DNA of 35,083 nucleotides from an uncultured Prevotella sp. (GTDB taxonomy: Bacteria > Bacteroidota > Bacteroidia > Bacteroidales > Bacteroidaceae): NCBI GenBank assembly GCA_905234845.1, contig CAJOIW010000021.1, positions 1-35,083 on the forward strand, given 5' to 3'. The translations under genes and the position numbers were made by a program. Shown here piece by piece: positions 25,103 to 32,296 of this stretch. The notes under the pieces were generated by a model. The model saw only the letters and a list, made by a program, of their open reading frames with translations. It was not told the origin of the DNA and made no database searches. Each line of letters begins with the position of its first letter. Positions within the stretch are counted from its first letter, which is position 1.

Positions 25103-25224
25103 GAAAGGTATATGTTTCACTTCTGAAACGTGGTCTTTTATCCTCCGAAAGATGGTCTTTCGTAGGGTGAAAGATGGTCTTTCGCTACCTGAAAGATATA
25201 TCTCTCGGAAATGAAACACCTTCT
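25103..25224. repeat. array of 22-bp-period near-palindromes
   Basis: GAAA motifs start at 25103, 25125, 25147, 25169, 25191 and 25213, with five successive spacings of exactly 22 bp. Units 3 and 4 share GAAAGATGGTCTTTC. Units 1, 2 and 5 are degenerate versions of the GAAAG...CTTTC inverted repeat. Conserved bases alternate with variable 5-7-bp stretches. The regular phase is not explained by the flanking genes. Confidence 0.75.
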
Positions 25225-25226
25225 AA

Positions 25227-25276
25227 CCTCCCTAATGGGAGGAAAACGAACCCCTCCTAAACTCCCCCAAGGAGAG
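25227..25276. repeat. GC-rich palindromic repeat, copy 3 (diverged)
   Basis: CCTCCC (25227-25232) and GGGAGG (25237-25242) flank TAAT, and a second CCCCTCC...GGAGAGG block follows to 25276. The composition and pattern match the repeat at 5703-5750 but the alignment is looser. Confidence 0.4.
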
Positions 25277-25443
25277 GGATAATGCTAAATACTAGATTTT
25301 GAAATGTTAAAAGAGGCATGGCGCATTAACATTTCAGAAAATGAAAAGTATATCGCTCATTCCGAAATTAAGATTTTTTATGTTTTATTCATTAGGGGGT
25401 AATGGGGTATGGAGCGGCTGTAATATGATGTTTGTATAACGTT

Positions 25444-25451
25444 TATCTTTG
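25444..25451 (+). promoter_or_regulatory. candidate promoter of the EF-G paralogue (-7 box)
   Basis: TATCTTTG matches TAnnTTTG exactly. The -33 position 20 nt upstream (GTAA) does not, so an activator may be needed. It would give a leader of about 220 nt. This is the only full -7 match I saw in the 240 nt before the gene. Confidence 0.4.
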
Positions 25452-25491
25452 TCAATGCCGTATATATAATAATAAGGTGTCAGTGCGTGAA

Positions 25492-25529
25492 AAAACATAA
25501 AGACGTGGCGCGAAACGCTAATATGTTTT
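25492..25529 (+). promoter_or_regulatory. inverted repeat in the presumed leader of the EF-G paralogue
   Basis: AAAACATA (25492-25499) and TATGTTTT (25522-25529) pair perfectly over 8 bp. Inside is a short GCG-CGAAA-CGC hairpin (25508-25518). It lies between the -7 box and the start codon. Confidence 0.4.
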
Positions 25530-25679
25530 AAAACTTGATGAGTTTTTTTGCGATAATTTTGCTGTTATGTAAAAAAGTTGTAATTTTAACGGCGATTTTT
25601 TCCTTGCGGGGAAATCCCTTGCATGGACTTATGGTTAACAACCTGAATTATAACATAACTTACATAAACAATTTTAGAA

Positions 25680-27839
25680 ATGAAAATCTATCAGACAAAT
25701 GAGATTAAGAACATTGCCTTGATTGGCAGTGCGGGTAGCGGCAAGACCACTCTTGCCGAATCGATGCTCTTCGGAAGCGGCGTTATCAAACGTCGTGGCA
25801 CGGTGGAGCAGAAAAACACAGTAAGCGACTACTTCCCCGTGGAGCAGGAGTATGGTTACTCGGTCTTCCCCACGGTGCTCCATATGGAGTGGAACGGAAA
25901 GAAGCTGAACGTGATTGACTGTCCGGGATCGGACGACTTTGTGGGTGGTGCCGTCACGGCACTGAACGTGACCGACCAGGCTGTCATCGTCATTAATGGT
26001 CAGTATGGTCCCGAGGTGGGCACGATGAATGCCTTCCGTAACACGGAGAAGCTGGGCAAGCCCGTCATCTTCCTCGTGAACCAGCTCGACCGCGAGCACT
26101 GCGATTTCGACACCGTAATGACCAACATGAAGGATGTCTACGGTGCGAAATGTGTGCAGGTGCAGTATCCCGTTCAGACGGGTCCCGGCTTCAACGCCAT
26201 CATTGATGTGCTCACCATGAAGAAATACTCGTGGGGTCCTGAGGGCGGTATGCCTAAAGTGGAGGACATTCCCGCCGAGGAGATGGATAAGGCTCAGGAG
26301 TTGCACGCCGCCCTCGTGGAGGCTGCCGCTGAGAACGACGAAGCACTCATGGAGAAATTCTTCGAGGAGGAGGCGCTTAGCGAGGACGAGATGCGCGAGG
26401 GCATCCGCAAAGGCCTCGCGTCGCGCTCAATGTTCCCCGTCTTCTGCGTATGCGGTGGCAAGGACATGGGCGTGCGCCGACTGATGGAGTTCCTCGGCAA
26501 CGTGGTTCCTTTCGTCGATGAGATGCCGAAGGTAAAGAATGCTGCTGGCGACGAGATCGCCCCCGACAGCAACGGTCCCACATCGCTCTTCTTCTTCAAG
26601 ACTGGTATGGAGCCACATATCGGCGAGGTATCGTACTTCAAGGTCATCAGTGGTAGCATTAAGCCGGGCGACGACCTGACAAATGCCGACCGCGGCTCGA
26701 AGGAGCGCATGGGACAGATTTTCGCCTGTGCAGGAGCCAACCGCGTGGCTGTCGACGAACTTAAGGCTGGCGACATCGGCTGTACCGTGAAGCTGAAAGA
26801 CGTGAAGACGGGCAATACACTCAACGGCAAGGACGTGGACTGGAAGTTCGATTTCATCAAATATCCTAACTCGAAGTACTCGCGCGCCATCAAATCGGTC
26901 AGCGCTTCCGATATGGAGAAAATGATGGCCGCATTGCAGAAGATGCGTCAGGAAGACCCGACATGGGTTGTAGAACAGTCGAAAGAGTTACGACAGACCA
27001 TCGTACATGGTCAGGGTGAGTTCCACCTGCGTACGCTGAAATGGCGCATGGAGAACAATGAGAAGATTCAGGTGGAGTACAGCGAGCCGCGTATACCCTA
27101 TCGTGAGACCATTACGAAGATGGCCCGTGCCGACTATCGACACAAAAAACAGTCGGGTGGCGCCGGACAGTTCGGAGAGGTTCACCTCATCGTGGAGCCC
27201 TATACTGAGGGCATGCCCGACCCGACCGTCTATAAGTTCAATGGTCAGGAGTTCAAGATGAACATCAAGGGCAAAGAGGAAATCGACCTCGAATGGGGCG
27301 GCAAGCTTGTCTTCATCAACTCTGTTGTCGGCGGAGCCATTGACGCACGCTTCATGCCTGCCATTCTCAAAGGTGTGATGGAGCGCATGGAGCAAGGCCC
27401 GCTCACTGGCTCCTACGCCCGTGACGTGCGCGTCATTGTCTATGACGGTAAGATGCACCCAGTAGATTCCAACGAGCTCTCCTTTATGCTCGCCGGCCGT
27501 CAGGCCTTCTCGGCAGCATTCAAAGAGGCAGGACCAAAGATCCTGGAGCCTATCTACGACCTCGAGGTGCTCGTTCCCGCCGACTATATGGGTGACGTGA
27601 TGAGCGACCTGCAGGGACGGCGTGCCATCATCATGGGTATGGACAGCGAAGCCGGATACCAGAAGCTGTCGGCAAAAATTCCACTCAAGGAATTGGCCAA
27701 CTACAGCATTTCGTTGAGCTCGCTCACCGGCGGACGTGCATCGTTCACGACAACCTTCGCCAGCTACGAGCTTGTGCCTAACGACATCCAGCAGGCACTC
27801 ATTGCTGCTCATGAGGCAGAGGCAGCCGAAGAAGACTAA
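25680..27839 (+). CDS. fusA2: EF-G paralogue (EF-G2 type), lacking the catalytic histidine
   Basis: This 719-residue protein has the EF-G domain layout but an altered GTPase domain. The P-loop is GSAGSGKT (residues 16-23), the switch II motif is DCPGSDDF (80-87) instead of DTPGHVDF, so Ser84 replaces the catalytic His, and the G4 motif is NQLD (134-137) instead of NKMD. Domains II-V follow (RMGQIFACAGANRVAV; ETITKMARADYRHKKQSGGAGQFGEV; GRRAIIMGM). In Bacteroides thetaiotaomicron a second EF-G of this kind is reported to lack GTPase activity and to be induced by a carbohydrate-starvation regulator. Orthology here is inferred from motifs and from the neighbouring rprXY. The housekeeping EF-G is expected elsewhere. 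Confidence 0.88.
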   Translation: MKIYQTNEIKNIALIGSAGSGKTTLAESMLFGSGVIKRRGTVEQKNTVSDYFPVEQEYGYSVFPTVLHMEWNGKKLNVIDCPGSDDFVGGAVTALNVTDQAVIVINGQYGPEVGTMNAFRNTEKLGKPVIFLVNQLDREHCDFDTVMTNMKDVYGAKCVQVQYPVQTGPGFNAIIDVLTMKKYSWGPEGGMPKVEDIPAEEMDKAQELHAALVEAAAENDEALMEKFFEEEALSEDEMREGIRKGLASRSMFPVFCVCGGKDMGVRRLMEFLGNVVPFVDEMPKVKNAAGDEIAPDSNGPTSLFFFKTGMEPHIGEVSYFKVISGSIKPGDDLTNADRGSKERMGQIFACAGANRVAVDELKAGDIGCTVKLKDVKTGNTLNGKDVDWKFDFIKYPNSKYSRAIKSVSASDMEKMMAALQKMRQEDPTWVVEQSKELRQTIVHGQGEFHLRTLKWRMENNEKIQVEYSEPRIPYRETITKMARADYRHKKQSGGAGQFGEVHLIVEPYTEGMPDPTVYKFNGQEFKMNIKGKEEIDLEWGGKLVFINSVVGGAIDARFMPAILKGVMERMEQGPLTGSYARDVRVIVYDGKMHPVDSNELSFMLAGRQAFSAAFKEAGPKILEPIYDLEVLVPADYMGDVMSDLQGRRAIIMGMDSEAGYQKLSAKIPLKELANYSISLSSLTGGRASFTTTFASYELVPNDIQQALIAAHEAEAAEED

Positions 27840-27863
27840 CCTCATCCCCTTTAAGGGGTCAAC

Positions 27864-27962
27864 AAAGGATACAAGAAGTTCGGGAGTTCAGACGATTGCT
27901 TTTCTATTTATCTACAGGAAAGCAAAAGTGTCGTCAAGACTCTCGAACTTTTTGTATCCTTT
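27864..27962 (+). terminator. 99-nt imperfect hairpin after the EF-G paralogue
   Basis: AAAGGATACAA-G-AAGTTCG-G-GAGT at the left pairs with ACTCTCGAACTTTTTGTATCCTTT at the right over about 30 bp with a few mismatches. A T-run lies inside the right arm. It likely ends the transcript, but its length and terminal symmetry also resemble a small mobile element. A 13-nt palindrome CCCCTTTAAGGGG precedes it at 27846-27858. Confidence 0.55.
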
Positions 27963-28085
27963 AATACCATAATTCCTTAAACTTTTGAACCTCTTGATTT
28001 TTTTATGTAGTTAATAAAATAAACATAAAAAGCCTTGTTTTAGTTAAAATGTGCGAAATTTCAGAAAATAATTAACTTTTAAGTG

Positions 28086-28114
28086 TTAACGCGTTAAGAA
28101 ATAGACTATCTTTG
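28086..28114 (+). promoter_or_regulatory. rprX promoter and 12-bp palindrome
   Basis: TATCTTTG (28107-28114) matches the -7 consensus and ends only 5 nt before the ATG at 28120, so the transcript may be leaderless or nearly so. No TTTG is at -33. A perfect palindrome TTAACGCGTTAA (28086-28097) covers that position and may be a binding site. Confidence 0.5.
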
Positions 28115-28119
28115 CCAGC

Positions 28120-29670
28120 ATGAAGAAAAGAACCATCTGGACCATAGCCGTTATCATGGGGCTCTCATTTCTGGCATTGCTCTTCTTGCAATTGCAATAC
28201 ATTAGGGAAATGGCCAACATGAAGAAGGAGCAGTTCGACGAATCCGTCAACCGTGCCCTCTATCAGGCATCCCGCAATCTGGAACTGAACGAGACCCTAC
28301 GCTATCTGGAGAAAGATGTCAACGAGACCGAGCGACGCGCCTTCAGTCAAGACTCCGTAGGCAGACAGCCGGATGGAACCGTACAGCGGTCACACCAGTA
28401 CTCCGTGACAGGAAAAGACGGTACGGTCTATTCCTCATTCGAGTTGAAAACCATCACCGCCAAACCGTCGCAGATGCCAAAAGCCATGATTATGCGCAAA
28501 GACCGCAACGCGATCTCGGAAGCCAACAAGTCGATGCAGGAGATAATTCACAACCGCTTCATTTATCAAAAAGCCCTGCTTAACGAAGTGGTCTATTCCA
28601 TACTTTATTCCGCATCGGACAAACCGCTGAAGGAGCGCATCAACTTCAAACTACTCGACCAAGACCTGAAAGCTGAGCTGATGAACAACGGCATCAACAT
28701 AGCCTATCATTTCACGGTGTCGACGCAGGACGGACGTGAAGTCTATCGCTGTCCAGACTATTCCGAAGAAGGTGAGGAGTACACATACTCACAAGTGCTC
28801 TTCCGCAACGATCCTGCCAACAAGATGGGAGTAGTGAAGATTCACTTTCCCGACATGAACTCCTACATCTTCTCCTCGGTGCGCTTTATGATACCCTCTG
28901 TGGTCTTCACCCTTGTCTTGCTCATCACCTTCCTCTTCACCATCGCCACTATCTTTAGGCAGAAACGCTACACTGAGATAAAGAACGACTTTATCAACAA
29001 CATGACGCATGAGCTGAAGACCCCCATTGCTAGTATCTCCCTTGCAGCCCAGATGCTCAACGATGACAGCGTAAAGAAAAGCGAGCACATGACAAAGCAT
29101 CTGTGCAACACAATCAACGACGATACAAAACGGTTGCGTATGCTCGTGGAGAAAGTGCTGCAAATGTCGATGTTTGATCGTAAGTCGGTGTCGTTCAACA
29201 AGAAAGAGCTTGACCTTAACGAAATGCTGGAGGATGTAGTCAGTTCTTTTACCCTTCGTGTGGAGCACACTGGCGGAAAAATATACACCGAGATAGAGGC
29301 TGTCGACTCAAGCATGTATGTTGACGAGATTCATTTCCAAAATGCCATCAACAATCTTTTCGACAATGCAGTGAAGTATCGCAAGCCCGACAAACCACTT
29401 AATATATATATACGTACGTGGAACACCAACGACCACCTCTGCTTCTCCATACGCGATAACGGACAGGGTATCAAGAAGGAGAACCTGAAAAAAGTGTTCG
29501 AGAAGTTCTATCGCGTGCATACCGGCAACGTCCACGACGTAAAAGGATTTGGATTAGGGCTGGCATATGTGAAAAATATTGTCGACTCAATGGGAGGAAG
29601 CATCTCCGTCGACAGCGAATATGGAAAAGGAACAAAATTCATTATAAAATTACCAATCATTAAAATCTGA
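28120..29670 (+). CDS. rprX: membrane sensor histidine kinase, RprX-like
   Basis: The 516-residue kinase has a transmembrane helix near the N-terminus (about residues 5-27), an extracytoplasmic sensor of about 215 residues, a second helix near residues 250-275, then the HisKA domain with phospho-acceptor His297 in NNMTHELKTPIAS. The HATPase domain has NAINNLFDNAVKY (N box), RDNGQGIKKENL and FGLGLAYVKNIVDSMGG. The length matches Bacteroides fragilis RprX, the sensor found through its effect on tetracycline resistance. RprY follows after 5 bp. The signal is unknown; the neighbouring EF-G paralogue makes translation or starvation stress a reasonable guess (inference). Confidence 0.93.
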   Translation: MKKRTIWTIAVIMGLSFLALLFLQLQYIREMANMKKEQFDESVNRALYQASRNLELNETLRYLEKDVNETERRAFSQDSVGRQPDGTVQRSHQYSVTGKDGTVYSSFELKTITAKPSQMPKAMIMRKDRNAISEANKSMQEIIHNRFIYQKALLNEVVYSILYSASDKPLKERINFKLLDQDLKAELMNNGINIAYHFTVSTQDGREVYRCPDYSEEGEEYTYSQVLFRNDPANKMGVVKIHFPDMNSYIFSSVRFMIPSVVFTLVLLITFLFTIATIFRQKRYTEIKNDFINNMTHELKTPIASISLAAQMLNDDSVKKSEHMTKHLCNTINDDTKRLRMLVEKVLQMSMFDRKSVSFNKKELDLNEMLEDVVSSFTLRVEHTGGKIYTEIEAVDSSMYVDEIHFQNAINNLFDNAVKYRKPDKPLNIYIRTWNTNDHLCFSIRDNGQGIKKENLKKVFEKFYRVHTGNVHDVKGFGLGLAYVKNIVDSMGGSISVDSEYGKGTKFIIKLPIIKI

Positions 29671-29675
29671 AAACT

Positions 29676-30377
29676 ATGGACGAGAAATTGAAGATCTTAT
29701 TGTGCGAAGACGACGAGAACCTCGGTATGCTGCTTCGCGAGTATTTACAGGCTAAGGACTATCAGGCTACACTATGCCCCGATGGTGAGGTAGGATACAA
29801 GGAATTCCTCAAGGCCAAGTATGACATTTGCGTGCTCGACGTGATGATGCCGAAGAAAGACGGTTTCACTCTGGCACAGGAGATTCGACAAGCCAATGCG
29901 GAGATTCCCATCATCTTCCTGACTGCTAAAGTCTTGAAAGAAGATATCCTCGAAGGTTTCAGAATCGGCGCCGACGACTACATTACCAAACCTTTCTCCA
30001 TGGAGGAACTTGTTCTTCGTATCGAGGCCATCTTGCGTCGCGTACACGGCAAAAAAAACAAGGAGGCTACACTCTATCACATTGGTCGCTTTACCTTTGA
30101 CACGCAGAAACAGACCCTCGTCATCGACGGAAAACAGACCAAACTCACCACCAAGGAGAATGAACTGCTGGCCTTGCTTTGCTCACATGCTAACGAAATC
30201 TTACAGCGTGACTTTGCCTTGAAGACTATCTGGATTGATGATAACTATTTCAATGCACGTTCAATGGATGTCTATATCACCAAGTTGCGCAAGCATCTGA
30301 AAGACGACCCGCAGATTGAAATCATCAACATCCATGGAAAAGGTTATAAGCTTATCTCACCAGAGCCAGAAGAATAA
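29676..30377 (+). CDS. rprY: OmpR/PhoB-family response regulator, RprY-like
   Basis: The 233-residue regulator has a receiver domain with the acidic pair in LLCEDDENLG, phospho-acceptor Asp55 in CVLDVMMPKKDG, and the switch residues in FLTAK and DDYITKPF. The C-terminal winged-helix DNA-binding domain follows (LTTKENELLALLCSHANE; NARSMDVYITKLRKHL; GKGYKLI). It is the partner of the adjacent kinase. It may bind the palindrome at 28086-28097 to autoregulate the pair (inference). A rho-independent terminator follows within 30 nt. Confidence 0.95.
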   Translation: MDEKLKILLCEDDENLGMLLREYLQAKDYQATLCPDGEVGYKEFLKAKYDICVLDVMMPKKDGFTLAQEIRQANAEIPIIFLTAKVLKEDILEGFRIGADDYITKPFSMEELVLRIEAILRRVHGKKNKEATLYHIGRFTFDTQKQTLVIDGKQTKLTTKENELLALLCSHANEILQRDFALKTIWIDDNYFNARSMDVYITKLRKHLKDDPQIEIINIHGKGYKLISPEPEE

Positions 30378-30401
30378 GCATGGGAACATGAAGTCTAAGA
30401 G

Positions 30402-30431
30402 GGGAGTTGGGAATTTCCAACTCCCATTTTT
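30402..30431 (+). terminator. rho-independent terminator after rprY
   Basis: GGGAGTTGG (30402-30410) and CCAACTCCC (30417-30425) form a perfect 9-bp stem with a GAATTT loop, followed by ATTTTT. It touches the end of the convergent small membrane-protein gene. Confidence 0.85.
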
Positions 30432-30612
30432 ATTTCCTGTTTAGGAGTATATAACCGACTATACCGCTTGTAATCATCAGCCAGCCTAAAAACAATAACA
30501 GGTTGAAACTCGTGAGGTTCAAAATATAGCAAAATAATAATTCAACCACCCCTGCATATACTAAAGGTAGACCAAAGAATTTTAAATATTTTGCTGAAAA
30601 CTTTATTTTCAT
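30430..30612 (-). CDS. small two-helix membrane protein of unknown function
   Basis: The open frame reaches 30696, but that start would lie inside the promoter; the ATG at 30612 (MKIKFSAKYLKFFG) gives 60 residues with two hydrophobic segments (about 13-32 and 37-55) and a basic end (LLNRK). It has a perfect consensus promoter of its own, which makes the short gene credible. The family is not recognised. It stands alone between rprY and the rpsF operon on the opposite strand. Confidence 0.6.
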   Translation of the reverse strand: MKIKFSAKYLKFFGLPLVYAGVVELLFCYILNLTSFNLLLFLGWLMITSGIVGYILLNRK

Positions 30613-30693
30613 AGGGTATGGAATCTGGTGGCAAGCACATCGGAAATTTGTAATATATTCATCTACGTGGGTTGCACATGACTCTATTTTCTG

Positions 30694-30725
30694 CAAAAGT
30701 ACAAAAAATATTTGGTCACGTCAAA
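30694..30725 (-). promoter_or_regulatory. promoter of the 60-residue membrane protein
   Basis: On the minus strand TTTG (30725-30722), exactly 20 nt, then TACTTTTG (30701-30694). Both boxes are perfect. It overlaps the rpsF promoter: each -33 box lies in the spacer of the other promoter. Confidence 0.75.
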
Positions 30726-30742
30726 AAAAAATAGTAATTTTG
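30711..30742 (+). promoter_or_regulatory. rpsF-rpsR-rplI promoter
   Basis: TTTG (30711-30714), exactly 20 nt, then TAATTTTG (30735-30742), both perfect consensus boxes. The expected leader to rpsF is about 55 nt. It interlocks with the minus-strand promoter at 30694-30725. Confidence 0.8.
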
Positions 30743-30800
30743 CACCGCATTTTTTGAAAGTGCATCTTTTTATTCATTTTTTAATAAATTTTTAAACAGT

Positions 30801-31145
30801 ATGAATCAATACGAAACCGTTTTCATTTTGACTCCCGTTTTGTCTGAAGATCAGGCAAAGGAAACGGTCGCTAAGTTCAAGAGCATCCTCACCGACAATG
30901 GTGCAGAAATTCTGAATGAAGAGGCTTGGGGGATGAAGAAGCTGGCCTATCAGATTGACAAGAAAACATCAGGCTTTTATAACCTGATTGAGTTCAAGGC
31001 CGAGCCTACTATTGTTGACAAACTCGAAACCGGCTATCGCCGTGACGAGAAAGTTATCCGTTACATCACCGTTAAACTTGACAAGTATGCCGTCGCATAT
31101 GCAGAAAAGCGCCGTAGTAAACTTGCTAAAAAAGAGGAGGCTTAA
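30801..31145 (+). CDS. rpsF: 30S ribosomal protein S6
   Basis: The 114-residue protein is bS6, which binds 16S rRNA next to S18 in the platform of the small subunit. Features are [18 protein letters not shown], the [29 protein letters not shown] strand-helix region (two separate stretches, residues 37-65) and [20 protein letters not shown] lysine-rich tail ends at KKEEA. It is the first gene of rpsF-rpsR-rplI and starts 55-60 nt after a consensus promoter. No ssb gene lies between rpsF and rpsR. Confidence 0.96.
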   Translation: MNQYETVFILTPVLSEDQAKETVAKFKSILTDNGAEILNEEAWGMKKLAYQIDKKTSGFYNLIEFKAEPTIVDKLETGYRRDEKVIRYITVKLDKYAVAYAEKRRSKLAKKEEA

Positions 31146-31148
31146 ATC

Positions 31149-31415
31149 ATGGCAGAACAATCAGAAATCCGTTATTTGAACGCTCCGTCGATTGACACGA
31201 AGAAAAAGAAGTATTGCCGTTTCAAGAAGAGTGGCATCAAGTACATCGACTACAAAGATCCAGAGTTCCTCAAGAAATTCTTGAATGAGCAGGGTAAAAT
31301 CCTGCCCCGTCGTATCACTGGCACCAGTCTGAAGTATCAGCGCCGTGTGGCACAAGCTGTGAAACGTGCCCGTCATTTGGCCCTGCTGCCCTATGTAACC
31401 GATTTGATGAAATAA
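31149..31415 (+). CDS. rpsR: 30S ribosomal protein S18
   Basis: The 88-residue protein is bS18, the S6 partner in the small subunit platform. Visible features are [38 protein letters not shown] and [20 protein letters not shown], followed by LLPYV. Length and motifs are normal. It begins 3 bp after the rpsF stop and is followed by rplI at 18 bp, so the three genes form one operon. Confidence 0.97.
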   Translation: MAEQSEIRYLNAPSIDTKKKKYCRFKKSGIKYIDYKDPEFLKKFLNEQGKILPRRITGTSLKYQRRVAQAVKRARHLALLPYVTDLMK

Positions 31416-31433
31416 AAAACAGGAGGAAACAGC

Positions 31434-32048
31434 ATGGAAATTATATTGAAAGAAGACATTATCGGCTTGGGTTACAAGAACGAAATTGTAAATGTAAAAA
31501 ACGGCTATGGCCGTAACTATCTTATTCCTCAGGGTAAGGCTGTTATTGCAACTGCATCGGCCAAGAAAGTACTTGCCGAGAACCTGCGTCAGCAAGCCCA
31601 TAAACTTGCAGCCCAGAAGGCAGCCGCCGAAGACAAGGCTAAAGCTTATGAGGGCGTGGCACTTGAGATTCCCGCAAAGGTTAGCGTGACTGGTCAGCTC
31701 TATGGTTCAGTAGGTGTTGCACAAGTTGTTGCTGCATTGGCAGAAAAGGGTATCGAGGTAGACCGCAAATTGGTTACGATGCGCGATGCCAAGCGCGTTG
31801 GCGAATATGAGGCTGTCGTACATTTCCATAAGGAGGTCGAAGTCAAGGTTCCTGTAACTGTAGTTGCTGAGAATGCAGAAGAGATTGCAGCCGAAAAAGC
31901 AGCTAAGAAGCAAACGAAAACAACTGAGGAGGCTCCCGAAGTTGTAGAAGAAGTTTCTGCAGAGGAACCCGTAGCTGAGTCTACCATTGAAGAGGAAGTG
32001 GAAGAGTTCCTCGAGGCAAAGGCAGAAGAGACTGAAGCCAACGAATAA
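31434..32048 (+). CDS. rplI: 50S ribosomal protein L9 with acidic C-terminal extension
   Basis: L9 has an N-terminal rRNA-binding domain (MEIILKEDIIGLGYKNEIVN, GYGRNYLIPQGKA), a long connecting helix and a C-terminal domain (VSVTGQLYGSVG; VVHFHKEVEVKVPVTVVAE). The core ends near residue 147, the normal length. Here 57 further residues follow, rich in Glu and Ala (EEAPEVVEEVSAEEPVAES), probably disordered. Such tails are known in some Bacteroidetes L9 proteins. A terminator follows at 32084. Confidence 0.95.
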   Translation: MEIILKEDIIGLGYKNEIVNVKNGYGRNYLIPQGKAVIATASAKKVLAENLRQQAHKLAAQKAAAEDKAKAYEGVALEIPAKVSVTGQLYGSVGVAQVVAALAEKGIEVDRKLVTMRDAKRVGEYEAVVHFHKEVEVKVPVTVVAENAEEIAAEKAAKKQTKTTEEAPEVVEEVSAEEPVAESTIEEEVEEFLEAKAEETEANE

Positions 32049-32083
32049 GATTTTTCTCGACACTGTAAAACAGCGTAAACGAT

Positions 32084-32126
32084 AGGAATCCTGCTCGGCA
32101 GAAAACGAGTGGGATTCCTTGTTTTT
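32084..32126 (+). terminator. rho-independent terminator of the rpsF operon
   Basis: AGGAATCC (32084-32091) pairs with GGATTCCT (32112-32119), with an inner CTCG/CGAG pairing, followed by TGTTTTT. It lies 36 nt after the L9 stop. Confidence 0.8.
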
Positions 32127-32189
32127 GTAAAAGATGCATGGTAAAACTATGAAAAATATATAATGTGCTATTAGGAAATCGGATGAAAA

Positions 32190-32221
32190 TATGGTTATTT
32201 CATTGATTTTTTGTACTTTTG
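32190..32221 (+). promoter_or_regulatory. fabD promoter
   Basis: TATG (32190-32193), 20 nt, then TACTTTTG (32214-32221). The -7 box is perfect and the -33 box differs at one base. The leader to fabD is about 70 nt. It gives fabD and the GH13 gene a promoter independent of the ribosomal operon. Confidence 0.6.
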
Positions 32222-32296
32222 CAGAAAATTTGGGGAGGCATGTAGAATGCTGATACCTTATGTCTATTAAAATATAAAATTATTTAGGTTGAAAAG

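Larger units (their letters stand above)
24756..25679. other. 924-bp gene-free divergent spacer
   Basis: No open frame here is convincing. From left to right the spacer holds the ior leader with a hairpin (24789-24812), the ior promoter (24825-24856), a nested inverted repeat (24905-24940), the 22-bp-period array (25103-25224), a GC-rich palindromic block (25227-25276), a possible promoter (25444-25451) and an inverted repeat (25492-25529) in the presumed leader of the EF-G paralogue. The stretch 25280-25440 shows nothing I can name. Confidence 0.6.

Noticed and set aside
24716..25126. A 136-codon plus-strand open frame crossing the ior promoter
   Set aside because: It begins inside iorA on the opposite strand, runs through the consensus ior promoter and leader, and its protein has no recognisable features.
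25103..25224. Possible CRISPR array
   Set aside because: The repeat units are degenerate, the period is only 22 bp and no spacer-length variable segments or cas genes are present.
26988..27845. A 285-codon minus-strand open frame over the EF-G paralogue
   Set aside because: It is antisense to a clear EF-G C-terminal region; long shadow frames are common in codon-biased genes.
28789..29268. A 159-codon minus-strand open frame over rprX
   Set aside because: It lies fully antisense to the histidine-kinase domain and its protein shows no family features.
30741..30764. Possible S6:S18 binding leader (TGCA arms with a CCG) before rpsF
   Set aside because: The left arm lies inside the -7 box, so it would not be in the transcript if the promoter call is right.
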